Part shown: positions 24,601 to 39,600 of the stretch, one piece after another
How the letters are laid out: each line of letters opens with the position of its first letter
Numbering within the stretch: position 1 is the first letter of the stretch
Assembly (NCBI RefSeq): GCF_950295315.1
Contig: NW_026647351.1
Location: forward strand, 1-64,000
Direction: 5' to 3'
Length of the DNA: 64,000 bases
From: Erinaceus europaeus
Lineage: Eukaryota > Chordata > Mammalia > Eulipotyphla > Erinaceidae
Made by a program: the position numbers and the translations under genes
The notes under the pieces: generated by a model
Databases searched by the model: none
Seen by the model: only the letters and a program-made list of their open reading frames with translations
Told to the model about the DNA's origin: nothing

Positions 24601-27600
24601 AGGATTTACCTCCCAACTTTTTAAGAACCCCAATCTTTTTTTGAAAATTAGACTTAGTGAGTGCCATCTGGCATTTAGTGTTCCTTGTACTAGGCTGTCA
24701 CACAGATTAACTGGTTATTTTCTGTAAAGAAAGCTAAAAAGGGCTGGGTGGTGGTGCACCTGGTTGAGCGCACATGTTTTAATGCGCAAGAACCAGGGTT
24801 CAAGCCCCCGGTCCCCACCTGCAGGGGGAAAGCTTTTACAAGTGGTGAAGCGAAGCTGTAGGTGTCTCTCTGTCTCTTTCTCTCTATCTCCCCTTTTCGA
24901 ATTCTGACTGTCTCTATACAATAAATAAATAAAGATAATTAATTTTTTTTAAAAAAGTCAGAAAAATATATTCAAATAAGATAAACCAATTTATCCTATT
25001 ATCAGTGATAGCTTTAACACAGTTATATTATTAAACAATGCACCCAAAATGCTGACTTCTGTTAGGACATATCCTAACAGGGATGTCCAGTCAGAATGCT
25101 GTTTTAAAGTCACTTCAAATCATTCTTTGGAGCTGATTATAGCACCGACTTACATGCTAGGGTGGAGCAGTGCTCTAGTCTTCTCTCTTTTATGGTAAAC
25201 CTTAAGAACAAAACTTCCTCAGGCGTTGATATCACCAACTCAATACGTGAGAATATTCTCAACTTTAACTAGGCTAATACTTGAACTATTTAACAGAAGA
25301 CATATTCAGAGACTAGATCTAGTGTCAACTCAAAAAACTCAGAAGCACCCATATTCTTAACTCCTGCACAGAAGAGAGTGCAGTATCAGTGCAGTCTGCA
25401 GGTTGCTTGACAGCATTGGCCACTTCCTTATTCCACTCTGCCAAGGTACCTGTTAATGGAGACCCTGGTTTACTCAGTGAGTGACTGATATTGGAGAGGC
25501 AGAAGATGTTTTCTTAGGAGTCATTTCTCTTACCACAGGATCCTTTCTTCCTGCTTCTAGCCCTCATCCTCATATCTAAGAGAAAGCTTTGCAGTAAGAA
25601 ATTGTTACTGATGGTTGATTTACTTCTCATCAACTCACCCGGACATCGGCTTCCCCAGCACTGGAAAGATTTTGACACTGTAAGTTGTAACCTCCTTCCC
25701 AAGTGGAGAGGATAAGCTGGTGGGAGGGAGGAAGCCAAAGAAACAGATGAACAAATTAACCCAGGAATATGAATTAGAACTGCATTTCTTATTCATGTTT
25801 CTGACTGGCATTCATGTGCTGTGGGGGATTGAACTCGGGACCTCATGATCAAGAGTCGAGTGCTTTATCCACTGCGCCATCACCCGGAGCACATGGACAA
25901 ACTTTTTAAAAATAAATATTTCTTATCACTTTACAGATATGAAAACCAGGCCTTTTAAAGTTCTTCTTCTTCTTTTTTTTTTTTTTTTTGATGAAACCAG
26001 GGCTTCATTATTTCACTTTTTCCAGATAGAGAGAGGGAAAGATACTGCAGTGGGGGCTGGTCTCAAACCTGGTTCACATGCATGACAAAGCAGCACACTT
26101 CCAGGTGAGCTATGGAGATGAACTTTCTTAATCCTTGCTACAAAAAAACTTTCTCTTTTTCCCCACTATGACTATAGAAACTCAAAATTCTAGAGCATAT
26201 GGTTTTAATTAACATAAGGTATCCCCCACAAAGGGCTATTATACTTCGCTGTGCTTCCCCAAAAGTGAAGCTATGGATGTTAGTGATATAAACAAACAAA
26301 CAAAAAGACCCACTTAGAATGTCTTAGAACCTTTATCTAACAAATCAAGAAAAGTAAATCCTGTTAAGGTAAAAAAAAAAGTTTGTAGTTTCCTGATGAA
26401 ATCTATTATATACTGTCACCAGGGTTTTCTGTGAAAAAAGATTGATTAAAAATCTTCTATTATTAAAAATGTATTAATAGTTTAAACCCAGTGTTACAAA
26501 TCACCTATAATCTTAGACCAGAAACAAGTAGTCTTGTCAGTATATAAGATACCATTACTTATAACTAGCATTAAACCATGGTAAGGTCTTGTATGGTACA
26601 GTAAAACCTAACCATGGGATTTTAAAAGTAAACCAAGTTCCTAAATAATAACAATTGTTATAATAACAATTATCTATTGCCTTCTCTATGACAGCTAGGA
26701 ACCTTTTCTCTATACAACCCGTATTTCTCCCAGTCCTGGAACCTCTGGAACTTAGCTCACTTTCCTTCATGCTTCTCGTGACCTCTCAGACTATGTCCAG
26801 AGACACCAGGTCTGGGATGTCAACCTTCCAGCTACAATAACCTGGTGAGACCTTTCCTAGTTCATAGGACTCCTTAATTCCATAAACTAGATATAGACCA
26901 GGACACATGCATCCATAAGTTGGGGGGAAAATCTATACCTCAAAGTAAAAGTGTGCAATAATCTACAGTAACTCAATATGTACAGCAAAGAGATCTAAAA
27001 AAAAGAAAGACACCACAAAGTTTTGAGGCCAGATGGTGGCACACCTGGTTGAACCGGCATTGTATATTACAATGCATAAGGAGCCAAGTTCGAATCCCCA
27101 GTCCCCACCTGCAGGGGGGAAGCTTTGCCAGTGGTGAAGCAGGGCTGCAGTTGTTTCTATGTCCTCCTTCCCTCTTTATCTCTTGCTGTCTCTATTCAAT
27201 AAATAGAATAAAAAAGTTTCTACTTAGACCTAGATACTCTCACCTACTTCCTATTTTACTTCTCTCAATTACTTTAAGTTTAACCCTGTCAGATAAAGTA
27301 AGGACTATAAAAGCTGGATAAGAGGCTGGCCCTTTTGGTCACTACCCAGATGATAGGTCACCCTAGGTCACCCTATCATCTGGGGCCCTAGTCAGGGAGT
27401 CCTGGGATTCCCACATACATATGATGGGCCTAGACCTCTAACAGATCCCTCTCTACACCATCACTGGTCATCTCCATCAGGAACAACATCATAAGCCCTC
27501 TTGTGGGCCTTTACAGGATTTTGCTCTCAATGTAGAATAACAGTGGTAGAAATTGCCCCACTCTCTGAAGGGAGGTTGGGTCAATATACTCGGCTACTTG

Positions 27601-30600
27601 AGGAAGACTGATCCTGAAATGAGTGCACTCTAGAATGTTCCTAGCTAACCATGGAATTTGACCTCAGACCAAGAGGGATGCAGTGGTCACAAAGGCTCCT
27701 GTGCTAAGTATGAATAGACATGGGCCCTAGGTCAGACTGATGGAGTTTAAAGTTAACAGCATTTTTCTACTTTTCCCATATTTGGGAGCTACTCTCTGCC
27801 CTGATCCAACTTTCTAGTCCTATTCCCAACTCTGACACCATCATCCCAGACAATACTTTCAGAATTAGTAAAGTCATGGGCTCCTTGGAATATACCTAAA
27901 ATAAAAGACTTCCTAGCTTCTTCCAATAGGAAGACCCCAAATTTCATCTGCTATACTCTTACCTTTAGGTTCCTGATTACTAAACAGTTTGTTCTCCTTT
28001 ATATCTTAAAGCTTTTCAGCCACTAAGTTGTAGATGCTACCATGACGCCAACCTGACTTCCCTGGGCAGATGACCTCCCCGGAGCCTTACCACACTGGGG
28101 AAAGACAGAAACAGGCTGGAGGTATGGATCAACCTGCCAACACCCATATCCAGTGGAGAAGAAATTACAGAAGCCAGATCTCCCACCTTCTGCACCCCAT
28201 AATGATCTTGGGCCTATACTCCCAGAGGGATACCAAATTCTGGTGGTTGGAATTGTACCTGTCTTATCCTACAATTTTGATAAAAGAAAAAAAAAAGATT
28301 AAAAAAAATCTATTGTTAGACTGTAGTTCTATATCAAGGAACTCCAGGTTGCCTCTTCCTTATGACATCTTTATAGAACTCCCTGACAATTTATACATAA
28401 AACAGCAGAATTAAGCACCGAAATTCCAGAATGCCTTACTTCCTTATTCTGGGTCATTCCTAACCCCCAGTGAACTGGTGTATAGGAGAGAAACTATTGC
28501 TGAAGAATAAGAAACCAGATCATTCAACAAGGTTAACTCCCTCCAAAGAATGTCTCCGTCACCTTAATCCAAACCATTATTACCTACTGTCTGTGGCACT
28601 GTGGTCATTCCCTAAGTGGACTGATTCCATTCGTGACCTCCAACTTATTCTCAGTCCATTTTCTATGTAACTGGTGGATGAGCCATTTAAAAGAGAGATT
28701 GTACCACTCTCCTCCTACAGTCAGTCCTCCAATTGCTTTCCATTATAGTTAGGCCTTGTTGAGGAATCTGGCTTTTATTCTCTGTGCCCACCTCAGCTCG
28801 GCTATGTTGTTGCTGCTTATGGTTTCTGAATGTTGCAAGTCTCAAAGTAGTTACATTTTCTCTCTGCTTGAACATATTATCCCCAGGTCTTTATATGCTT
28901 GACTTATTACATCGTTCAGTCTCAGCTCAAATATCTCATAGAGATCTTCCTTCCAACCAGCCCTTCACTCTACAAGGGCAAAGGCTATATAGCGTTCTAG
29001 AATCTGATACCACTGAGAAAAATCAACACTTTATTTGTTGAGAACGCTAGTAATTTTAGTAACAACTAGGTGAAAAACAAGCATTTTTACCTGAGTATAA
29101 TACTCAGTTGTTGGAAAAGTCATGATGCATTTTTTTTTTGCATAGAAAAATACATGATTGTTCTGACAACCCAATATTTAGCAAGATTAAATCAACCTTT
29201 CACTTTAACTAGAGTCTTTCAACTACACCTCAATAACTAAAATTTGCTGCCTGTTCTGAAGTATGTTATAACAGATGACAAAGAGGCAATCAACTAGTAA
29301 TTTTGAGGCAAAAGATTTAAAAGCGAGAAGAGAAAAATACAGGCAGTAGGAAAAGTCTTAGAGGGAATAAGTTCCTATAAGTAATGTTCTCCCTAGAAAA
29401 GGAAAAACAAATCTTGACTTTTCAAACCGCAAACCTACTAGTCACCACCAACAAAAACAAGGCAGATACTCACTTCAGAATACATAAAGCGCCTTTCCAC
29501 ATCATTAACTCCTGTAATGCACAAGTTTGTGAGTTTTCAGGGACCGAAACCAGATCTTACTCATCTACTAGCAGGTACTGAATTGTTGCTCCTACTGCAT
29601 CTTCACTACTCTCCTGAGTTAAGGACAGCAAACATCTCACAGTAAGTTCCCTAAGTAACTCTTCTAAAATGACATGTGGATTTATTTTTCTATGCAACCC
29701 ATTACCTGGTAGTGAATCTAAAAGCCCTCATTTTAGAGCCAGGCAGATTATGAGTACATATAGAGATGTTTTTTGAGTTGTTCACATGACCTCTTGCACA
29801 CTCGTGTCTAAAATTTCCTTCTAAGAATTTGACTTCAGTAAGGCAATGGTGATTGAACCAATAGCAGAAAGGGGTATGTTAGAGTAATGCATAGATTAAA
29901 TGCTATGGGTGTAATCAGTGACATTGGGATAACTACTGCAGTTTCCAAAAGAAGTAATGGGGACACAGAACTCTGGTGGTGGGAAAGGTGTGGAATTTAT
30001 ACTTGTTATCTCATAATTTTGTAAATCAGTGTTAGCTCACTAATAAATAAATGCTATAGGTTGACAGGACTTAATTTAAATAAGGATCTTTTTAAAAATT
30101 TAAAGATACCATGAAGGCAGCTATATGTGTACCATTTATAACTTATATGATTTTGTATTTGCTTGTAACCAATAATACAAGTTCTTCTTCTTCTTCTAGA
30201 GTTTGCCCTTCTTCCGTAGCCAGTCAACAGCGTCAGGTTGAGCCTGATGTAAAGTTTCGAGACCTCCTTTGAATCTGGAGAGGTGGCAGTCGTTGACTAT
30301 GTGGGTCATAGTCTGTTTATTCATTGGAACATTTGTTATAGTAAAATAACCTTTGGTTTTATAGGTAGGGACAATCATTCTTTCTGCAGTATTACTTGGA
30401 TTTGTCACTCTATGTCAAGTGTCCCTATTCTTTTTGTAAGCAGGGTGGCTACAGCAGGACTGTCAGCTCAGTTTGCAGAAGTCACCCTGAGAAATAGCTA
30501 CTGTCATAAGGCTAACTTTCAAAGATGGGCAGAGAACTCTTCCAAGGGCTATATATCACCATTTGAATGAAACTGCCTTTGATATTTAGGTTAATTTTAA

Positions 30601-33600
30601 AAGTGTGTCATCTAACAAGCTGTCTATTCTTAGGTGCATAATCAGCAAAAGGAGGAAATTATAACACCATTCAAATTGTGCTTGAGTAACAGTGAAAAAC
30701 TAAGGATTAATGAAAAAGGCCTGAATTGGGATGAGAAAACACTCAAGTCATAAACAGAGATTTCAGAAGGAATGACAACAAACACTGAAACCCCAGTTCT
30801 TGGGATGGTGATGAACAGCAACCTTGGACAGTTTCAGCATTTAGATTTAATTCCTTCTAGAAAATTTCTGTTTCTGGACTTGAACAGTTTGGTTCGGGTT
30901 GAAATGTGCTGACAGCTATTTTGGGGAAAATATGTTTGTTACACAAAACCCTGTAAATCAGTGTCTTCAATAAAGTGCTATTTCAATTGGAAACAGTAAA
31001 CACTCACCTCTGCCAGCATGTATCCAGAAAGAAGTGTGACTCCGAGATTATACAAAGTGAGGGTGCCCCTGAGGGAAAAAGCAGGCCTGTTCTTCATGTA
31101 TCTGTTACCCAGCCATATGGAAAGCAGATAAATTACAGTAAGAAAAAAGGTGGGAAGATACGAGTCTAACAGGAACCAGCCTCTGACTCGAGAATCTGAA
31201 AAGAAACACAATGGAGATTCCTGAGGAATAATACTTGTGTATAGTTATACACTTGCCATATGTTCATGTCTAATACAACAGGACACCATAACACTGCTTT
31301 AGTAAGTGGAGCGTGGGTTGCAATTGAGAAGAATTTAGCAGGACAGGCTTGCTAAGGAAGGGTTTATGGAGTAAATGGCTTCAGTGAAGGAACTATTCTG
31401 GACCAGTTACCGTTTATTTATTCCAACTGAGTATGAAGTAAATATTCTTATTTTATTATTGGATAGAGAGACACCTGCAGACCTGCTTCACCACTTGTGA
31501 AACTTTCCTTCTGCAGGTGGGGAGCAGGGGCTTGAACCTAGGACCCTGCACGCTGTAATGTGTGTGCTTAACTACCTGGCCCCAATTATGCCATATTATG
31601 AATGACAAACAGTCCATAACACTTTATTAACTTGCAAAGTCAAGACTAGAATCCATCTGTGACAGATACCTTGCTGCTGCCTCCCAGGGAGAAGATGAGA
31701 TTGGTAGAATGAAGTCATACATAGCTGTAGATATATAATACTTAAGACCCACACACCTCAGAATTTGTGTAGGACCAATGAGCAGTACAGGAGGGGACAC
31801 AGCTTTCAGTGAGCCATATACTACACCGTGCTTGGGAAGCTTATGAATCAGATAGAACTGAGATGAGAAAAACAAACCAGGGGCCCAAAGCTGACCATGG
31901 CCAAGACGTACAAATAGCCTGGAGTCAAGAACTCAAATACATCAGGTGCTCTTCATTTTGGAGGGAACATTTCAAAACTCAAAACATCTGTAATCTGAAA
32001 ATAGTTAGAGGCATTATTTAGATCCTACTCATCCCTTAACAACCAGATAAAGGTCTTGCCTTCTAAGAATGACTTCCTACTGCTTTTTTCCTGACTGCAT
32101 TAAAACAATGATACAACTGGCTACAAGACTGCTACCGTTGAGGTCAAGGGGGGAGGTACCTGCAAACCTGCTCCACCGCCTGTGAAGCGACTCCCCTGAA
32201 GGTGGGGAGCTGGGGGCTTGAACTGGGATCCTTATGTCGGTCCTCGCGCTTTGTGCCACCTGCGCTTAGCCACTGCTCTACCACCCGACTCCCTGCCCTG
32301 CCCCTTCTATATTCCCCCCCCCCCCCGCCCTTCTCCTCTTCTCCAGGTCCTGATCGAATTGGAGTTCAGAGTCCTCTGGTCATCTTCCCCTAACATTTAC
32401 CCCTCTGGGAATATGGAACAAAATTCTTTTGGTGATGCAGAAGGTGGAAGGTCTGGCTTCAGTAGTTGTTTCTCTGCTGGACATGGATGTTGACAGGTCG
32501 ATCCATACCCCCAGCATGTTTCCACCTTTCCCTAGTGGGGTAGGGCTCAGGGGAGGTGAGGTCGTCTGCCCAGGGAGTTCAGGATACAATCAAAGTAGCC
32601 TCTGTAACTTGGTGGCTGTGGATTAGTTTGTGGAGAAATTCTGGTTGTATTTTGTTGAGTTTTCAGGTGATTTTTTTCATTTTTTTCTAGTTTATTAGAA
32701 GCACAATCTGAAATGGCTTCTACTCCCTAGCCATGCCCAAATAGGAGATTTCTAGCAAGCTCTACTGAGGCATAAGTGATATATAGAAATGTGCACATAC
32801 TGCATCTATACCATCTGATGCCTAGTCTATGTGCTTAATCTACAGCACAAAACTAGGCTTAAAATATTTTAGCTTATATTTAAATAACTGGAAGAGGACA
32901 CTACCTCGGTGGTCTAGTGGCCAATGAAGGAATGATAGACTCAGTGACTGAGCTCTGAGTCTAGCCTACCAGTGTGGCTAGAAACCAAGAAAGAAAAGGA
33001 CTGCAATAACTGTGTGAGTGGATGGTGGAGATTGGTGAGAAAAAGCAGCACTGTGGCTTGTGAGGAAAGCTACAACCTGGCTTTTAGCCACCAGAGACGC
33101 ATCAGGAACAAGTACTGCATTACTGTCTATTCCTACCTCATATTCCCACAGCTGTAGTCCCAGGAAATACTGAGCATAGTCCTGGGAGAAGGCTACCAAA
33201 AGGTGAGGAGGACTGTTAAGTCTCTAAATGTTAACACTCAAGACAGCAGAAATGCCATACTTTTCTATTATTAAATAATATTTTAAGTTCTCAAGTAGCA
33301 CACTTACCTCGAGGTCCAAACATATAGTCCAAAAAAGCATTGACTCTGTCATCAAAGGCTTTTAGATGCTCCTGAAAGGATAGAGAATATTAATGTGTTT
33401 TTTTTTTATTAACCCTCAAAACCATTTGGTGTTATTAAGATTATATCTGCAGGACAGTATGTAACTATCCAGTGAAACTTCAGCTAACTTGTATTCTACA
33501 ATGTTGAATATATAACTTTAAAGATGATTTTTCCAGTTACAAAATTAAGCACAAAAGGGTTAACTTTTCTATTACCTTCATGCTGCATTTACAAAAGGTT

Positions 33601-36600
33601 TTTATATTTCTGCTTAGTATTATAGCAGTAACGTCACTTGGATACAAGAGATAAATTATTGCTACTCTAGTTGGATTCAGGTTGGGACTGGAGAATTCAT
33701 GCTAAGAATCTTAAGTTTGACAAGTTGGCTGCAGCACTCAGACTCACTTGCTGCTCTCTACACCCACCGTCTTCCCTGCTCCTTCTATTGAGGTTTAGGG
33801 CACCGCAGGTAGGTGGATAAAAATACCAACCCCCTGCCAAGTGTTCCTAGAAGGAATTTTCCAAGAAGGTTGGGCCAGTTAATTTGGTTCATGATCATGT
33901 GCAGTTGAGTCTGACAACACTAAGAGCTGCAGGGCAGTCAGCATCCTGGAAGCATTTCACTCTCAAAGTGAAGTGGTAATGGCGTGAATTAATGTTCTGG
34001 CTACTAAAAAGTGCGGCCCACTTGGTGGTCTTCCTTATTTGTGACTTTGTCCCTGAAAATTCTTAAGGAATATTAGGCCTTTGGAAACTTGAAGCTGGGA
34101 AAAGAATATTGGAATGAGGGACTGATATATATTAGCACCTAGTATAATATATATGATGACTAGTGTTATCAGAAGCTTCCCTTCATTATGTAAATATCTA
34201 GGTGAAGCTAAGCTTGAAAGTTTCTGATTTTGATGGAAGACACTTCAGGACATCTCCTGACTTCAGAAGGGTCGTGTCTTGGCGTAATGCACCAAAGTAA
34301 AAGACTCTGGGTTGGGTTGGGGTGGGGGGGAGAATACAGGTCCAAGAAGGATGACAGAGGACCTAAAGGGGGGGGGTTGTGTTGTTATATGGAAAACAGA
34401 AATGTTATGCATGTACAAACTATTGTATTTACTGTCGAATGTCAAACATTAATTCCCCAATAAAGAAATTTAAAAAAAAAGGTCAATTATCTACCATCTT
34501 AAATAGGGTTGTGCTACCATTAGAGGACAGATCTATGCAGTAGCATCTCACACATGGCAAAGAGTGTTAGCTCAAGGATGCACCCAACCACATTAAAAAA
34601 AAAAAGGCACTCTTCCTTTCATTTCCATTTACTGGAAATGTTTAAATGTTTTCGCTTTGATAGGTTCAACATCCATCTTCCAACTTCTATTGAACTAAGG
34701 AAACCTAGATAATAGGAAACTAAGATTGTATTTCTACAGTCTTGCAGAAATTTAATCACAGTTGAAGAAAAGCAGGAGTAAAAGAGGAAGGAGGGTGAGC
34801 AAAGAATGAAAGGGTTGAACAAGGAGGGGGCACTCCAGTCTTCAGGCAGACTGACACATCTTCACTGATGTGTTAACTGACTTGAGCATCTTGTGCCAAT
34901 ACTGTGTGAGGTGCTGAAACACAAAGACACAACAACCAAATGATCCTTCTCTTTGCACAGGATGACTCAAGCAATCAGTAACTGCAGACTGTGTCTTGAT
35001 TTTTCAAGGAGTGATACAACACAGATGAAAGAAATACTGCTCAGTCCTAAGAAAGGAGGAAGTGTTATCATCTGTGAACTCCTGAGTGGACCTAATGGGG
35101 ATTAAGTGTAACGTGGCTAAGTAAGAAGCCTCAGAACCAAACCCTGCATGATACCACTATGTCAGATGACTCACTTATTGCTGCATTATTCACAATAACC
35201 AACAAAACAACTTAAGTACCTATCAATCAACAAATTGATAAAGATGAGGTGTTTATACACAATGGATTAAGCGATAAAGAAAGATAAAATCCAGTTATTT
35301 GTAACAATACAGATGGACTGAGAGGGCAATATGATAACTGAGTAAGTCAAATGAAGAAACACTGATTTTACTCATGACTACAGAGAAAACATGAACTAAA
35401 TAAAGAAAGAAAACTTTGAGTTTAGAAAAACCACTTAAGTATAAAGAAAATAATCCAATATAAAAAATCTAGCAGTTCCTTCAAGAACAGTCGCCTTGGT
35501 GATGTGACATTCACTTCCCAGGCCCCACGATTGGATCACCGGTTACTCCTGCCCCAACCACTAAGAACAAGAGTTATAAATGGCAACCCTAGCTTGTTTT
35601 CTCCTGGGATGCTGAACAGGATTCTCAACTAGTCCTAAATGCATCAATTGGAGCTCAACATAAGCTAGGCAATCTCACATGGAAGGCCACTTCCTCATCT
35701 ATTCTTTTAATTTTTTTTTTCTTTTCCCACAGTATGTGTAGAACCACTAAATTCATTTTGAAGGGTATAGAAAGTCCTCCAAAGGTGACAAGACCACCTT
35801 TGCTGTTAGCACCTGTGTTTGAATTATTTTTTCTCCCAACCAGGGCTATCACTGGGGCTCAGTGCCTGCACTACAAATCTACTGCTCCTGGTGGCCTTTT
35901 TTTTTTTTTCTTTCTATTTTTAGTAGATAGGGCAGATAGGAAGGGGGGGATAGAGAGGGAGAAAGAGGGACACCTGTAGACCTGCTTCACTGCTCATGAA
36001 GCAAGCCCCCCCTTCAGGGGAGGAGTAGGGGCTCAAACTCGAGTCTTTACTCCTGCTAATGTGTGCACTTAAACAGGCACGCCACCGCCAGGCCCCTTCC
36101 TGATCTATTCTTGAAGGTCTGAACTCTGCGATCCCTAGGGGAACAGCCTAATCCAGAACACCTGGATGGCTCAGATTTTATTCTCAAAGGCAGTAGTGCA
36201 ATCACTGTAGCTATCATTAAGGATTATTTTACAGAAGTGGAGTCAGGAAGCAAGGCAGAAATAAAATCTATCACAACTCTGTACGTGCTTTTTATTGTCT
36301 CTAAATGAGGAGGCTACTCATTATGCTTTTTTCCTGTCTTGTCATGTTTTCCCTCTCTTCATCTTTCTTCCCTTTTATTTACTCATTCCTTCTCCTTGTT
36401 CCAGTCATTCTGTGTTTTCTACTATTTATCATAGGCATTATGCTGTACAAAAACAGAAAACAAAAAACACCACCAACAAAACACCTGCCATTCAAGACTT
36501 TGTTTTTTTAATGTTTGTCTTATTTTGTGATAGTTTTACAGAACACCTTCACGTTACTGTAATTCAATCAGAACAATTACTTCCCACCTCCAACTCCTTC

Positions 36601-39600
36601 CACACTGCTTTTTAAAACATCCCCCAAAGCATTAATATCACAAAATAGACTGTCAAATCTGAAAGGCAGTTCTCAAATAAGATTATATATAAAAGAGAAC
36701 CAAATCTTGAATTCTTGAAACCAACCTCACCAGTTCAGAAATAAATAGCTCAGACTAAGTTGATAACTCTGGTAACTCCTGAGAGCCTCAGGTTTAGAGG
36801 TTGGCTATAGTGGACAGATAGGATTCTTTGGACTTCTGGCAGCTGAAGTCATGTACGCTCAGGCCTATTTTACACTGCTATCCCTAACCTGCCTTTGAAA
36901 GAACTATCCTCTCAGCACATTGATCTCTCAACACTGTTTTGTGGGGCAAACGCTAGAAGAAGAACTGTTTTGTGCAGGGAGCAACAGACAAGTTATTTGT
37001 AAGGTAGACAGTAAGAATTGAAGCGTGTATCCAAAGTATTGACTGAGTCATGCTTTAAGAAGATAAAAGTGGAGACATCCTTATAGCTATTTACTTTGTG
37101 TTTCCCCTTTCTGTTCTTATTTCTCATTTTTTTTTTTAACCAGTACACTGCTCAGCTCTGATTTATGGTGGTACAGAGGATTGAACCTGGGACTTTGGAG
37201 CCTCAGGCATGAGAGTCTCTTTGCATAACCATTATGCTATTAATCCCTTCCCATCTCTCAGCTTCTGTCCATGAGTTAGATTATCCCATATTCATCTTTG
37301 TCTTTCTGGTTTATTTTACTTAGCATGCTTCTTTCAAGCCCCAAGATGAGGTGGAAAAGGTGAATTCATTATTCTTTTTTGTTGTTGTTGTTGCCCTTGT
37401 TGTTACCCTTGTTGTCATTACTGTTGCCATTGCTGTTGGATAGGGCAGAGAGAAATTGAGAGAGAAGGGGAGACAGTGAGAGGGAGAGAAAGATAAGACA
37501 CTTGCAGACTGCTTCACCGCTTGTGAAGCGACGCCCCCCCCATGCAGGTGGGGAGCTGGGGCTCCAACCCGGATCCTTATACCAGTCCTCGCTCTTTGTG
37601 CCATGTGCGCTTAAATCGCCAGACCCCTGAATTCATTACTCTTAACAGCTGAGTAGTATTCCATTATGTATATATACCACAAATTTCTCAGCCACTCATC
37701 TGATGTTGGACACCTAGGTTGCTTCTAAGTTTTGGTTATTATTAATTGTGCTGCTAAAAGCATACGTATGTACCTTTAAAGTTTGTTTTTTTTAATTATC
37801 TTTATTTGTTGGCTAGAGACAGCCAGAAATTGAAAGGGAATGGGGTGATGGAGAGGGACAGAGAAAGAGAAACACCTCCAACACTATTTCACCACTCACA
37901 AAGCTTTCCCCCTGCTGGTGGGGACCAGGGGCTGGAACCTGGGTCCCTGTGCATTGTAATATGTGTGCTCAACCAGGTACAACACCATCTGGCCCCTGAA
38001 CATGTATGTATACACAGATATTACTGGATGGGTGTGTTTGGTTTCCTGGGAGAATTGCAGGGTCACAGGGTAGGTCCACTTCTAGCCTTCTGAGAGTTCT
38101 CCAGACTGCTCTCCACAGGGGTTGGACCAATTCACATTCCCACCAGCAGAGCAGGAAGGTTCCTTTGCACTCACAACCTCTTCAGCATACAAAATGCACT
38201 TTAAATTTAATGCCTTGTCATCCAACTAGCTGGGTACTGCAGGATGAATACACATTCTGTTTGGCATAAACTCTGAAGAATTAAAACAAATCAAACAATT
38301 GTTACTGAGTTCTCTCGTTGGCTGGGCCAAAATTCAGTGGCCACTACTGATTTTTCTAAACCTCGTGAAATTCTCCTGAAGCACCTTGCTCTCGCAGTAC
38401 AACTTTTGCCAGGATGCTTCCTATTCATGTTTTGCCTCTCTTCGGGCACCGTGCTCCGAACCTAGTCAGGATCTTCTGTGCCTGGCGCACAACAGACACT
38501 CAATAAGCACATGTAGAATGCATTTAGTGGTTAATGAACAAGCATACAAAGTATACAGGAATAAAATTGGCATATGTCAGGGCTATCTCTTGACATGTAT
38601 ATTTTGGCTTATTCTAAGAGTTATCAGGGCTAAAGCATGTAAGAATATATGTGGATAAATTCTCAGTGTTATAAGGCAGTAACTAAAAAAAAAATCAGGG
38701 TATACTGAAATTCACATATGATCATGAACTGTGAGAGGAATGCTTTGCTGTCTTTAACATGGGATAGGAGATGGGCATCTTCTCAAGTTTTCTATACCGA
38801 GGAGAGAAAGGAGACACAAGCCAGCTTTGGTAAAGTACCATAATGTTTTTAAAACACAGAGAAATAGTAATTCCAAAATTGTAGAAAGCCATGACTCAAT
38901 GGTAAACGGCAGAACTTAAAACACTCTTTTTATTCTACATTTCTGAGATGCACACTGTTCTTAGTTGTGTGCTTTAAGTAGCAGTTTCCTCTCAACAGTA
39001 TCCTCTTGCTCACTTGTTTTAATTTGTGGTGCTGCTGCTCACTTGGTGGTGACTTTTAGTTTAAGAATCCTCTGTGAGGGAGTTGGCGGTAGCGCAGCGG
39101 GTTAAGCGCATGTGGCACCAAGTGCAAGGACTGGTATAAGGATCCTGGTTCGAGCCCCCAGCTCCCCACCTGCAGGGGAGTCACTTCACAGGTGATAAAG
39201 TAGGTCTGCAGGTGTCTATCTTTCTCTCCCTCTCCCTTTCTTCCCCTCCTCTCTCCATTTCTCTCTGTCCTATCTAACAATGACGGCACCAATAACAACA
39301 ATAATAACTATAACAATAAAACAATAAGGGCAACAAAAGAGAAAAAAAAGATTAATTAAGAATCCTCTTGAATGGACAATCCTCCCACTTGGCACGAGGG
39401 CTGAGTCTGGGTGAGAACTATCCTCCAGGACTAGTGGAGCACTAGAGTGCTCTGATAGTGACCAGGTTATTTTGATCACACAACTATGGATGTGAGGGGA
39501 CTCAAGTGACTTTAGCCACGAATCTGGTCATTGGCATTCTTCATGGCTTCTCAGTGGGTTCTAGAGAGAAATGAGGCAGTGGTTTAAGACAAAAAGAGAG

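Larger units (their letters stand above)
26515..28305 (+). mobile_element. L1-R 3' UTR, long copy split by SINE-B
   Basis: Parallels the 18.5-19.5 and 57.3-59.6 kb copies in module order: tcccagtcctggaacc, gtgagacctttcct, the cctagtcagggagtcctggg module, cccatatttgggagctactc, then acttccctgggcagatgacc. The SINE-B at 27027-27218 interrupts it. Diverged, with a short 3' end (gttggaattgtacctgtc). Confidence 0.75.
37250..38175 (-). mobile_element. L1 ORF2 remnant split by two SINEs
   Basis: gctgagtagtattccattatg and ggttgcttctaagttttgg, then after a SINE-B ccagactgctctccacagggg and caattcacattcccaccagcag, all reverse of L1 ORF2. Confidence 0.75.

Noticed and set aside
25514..25738. A 74-codon minus-strand open frame across ELOVL2 exon 4.
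   Set aside because: It is a shadow in the wrong frame; the true frame reads [15 protein letters not shown] and ends at a GT donor.
39074..39170. Possible tRNA genes from A and B boxes in SINE heads.
   Set aside because: The tRNA-like heads cannot form a full cloverleaf, lack an acceptor end, and continue into SINE bodies.
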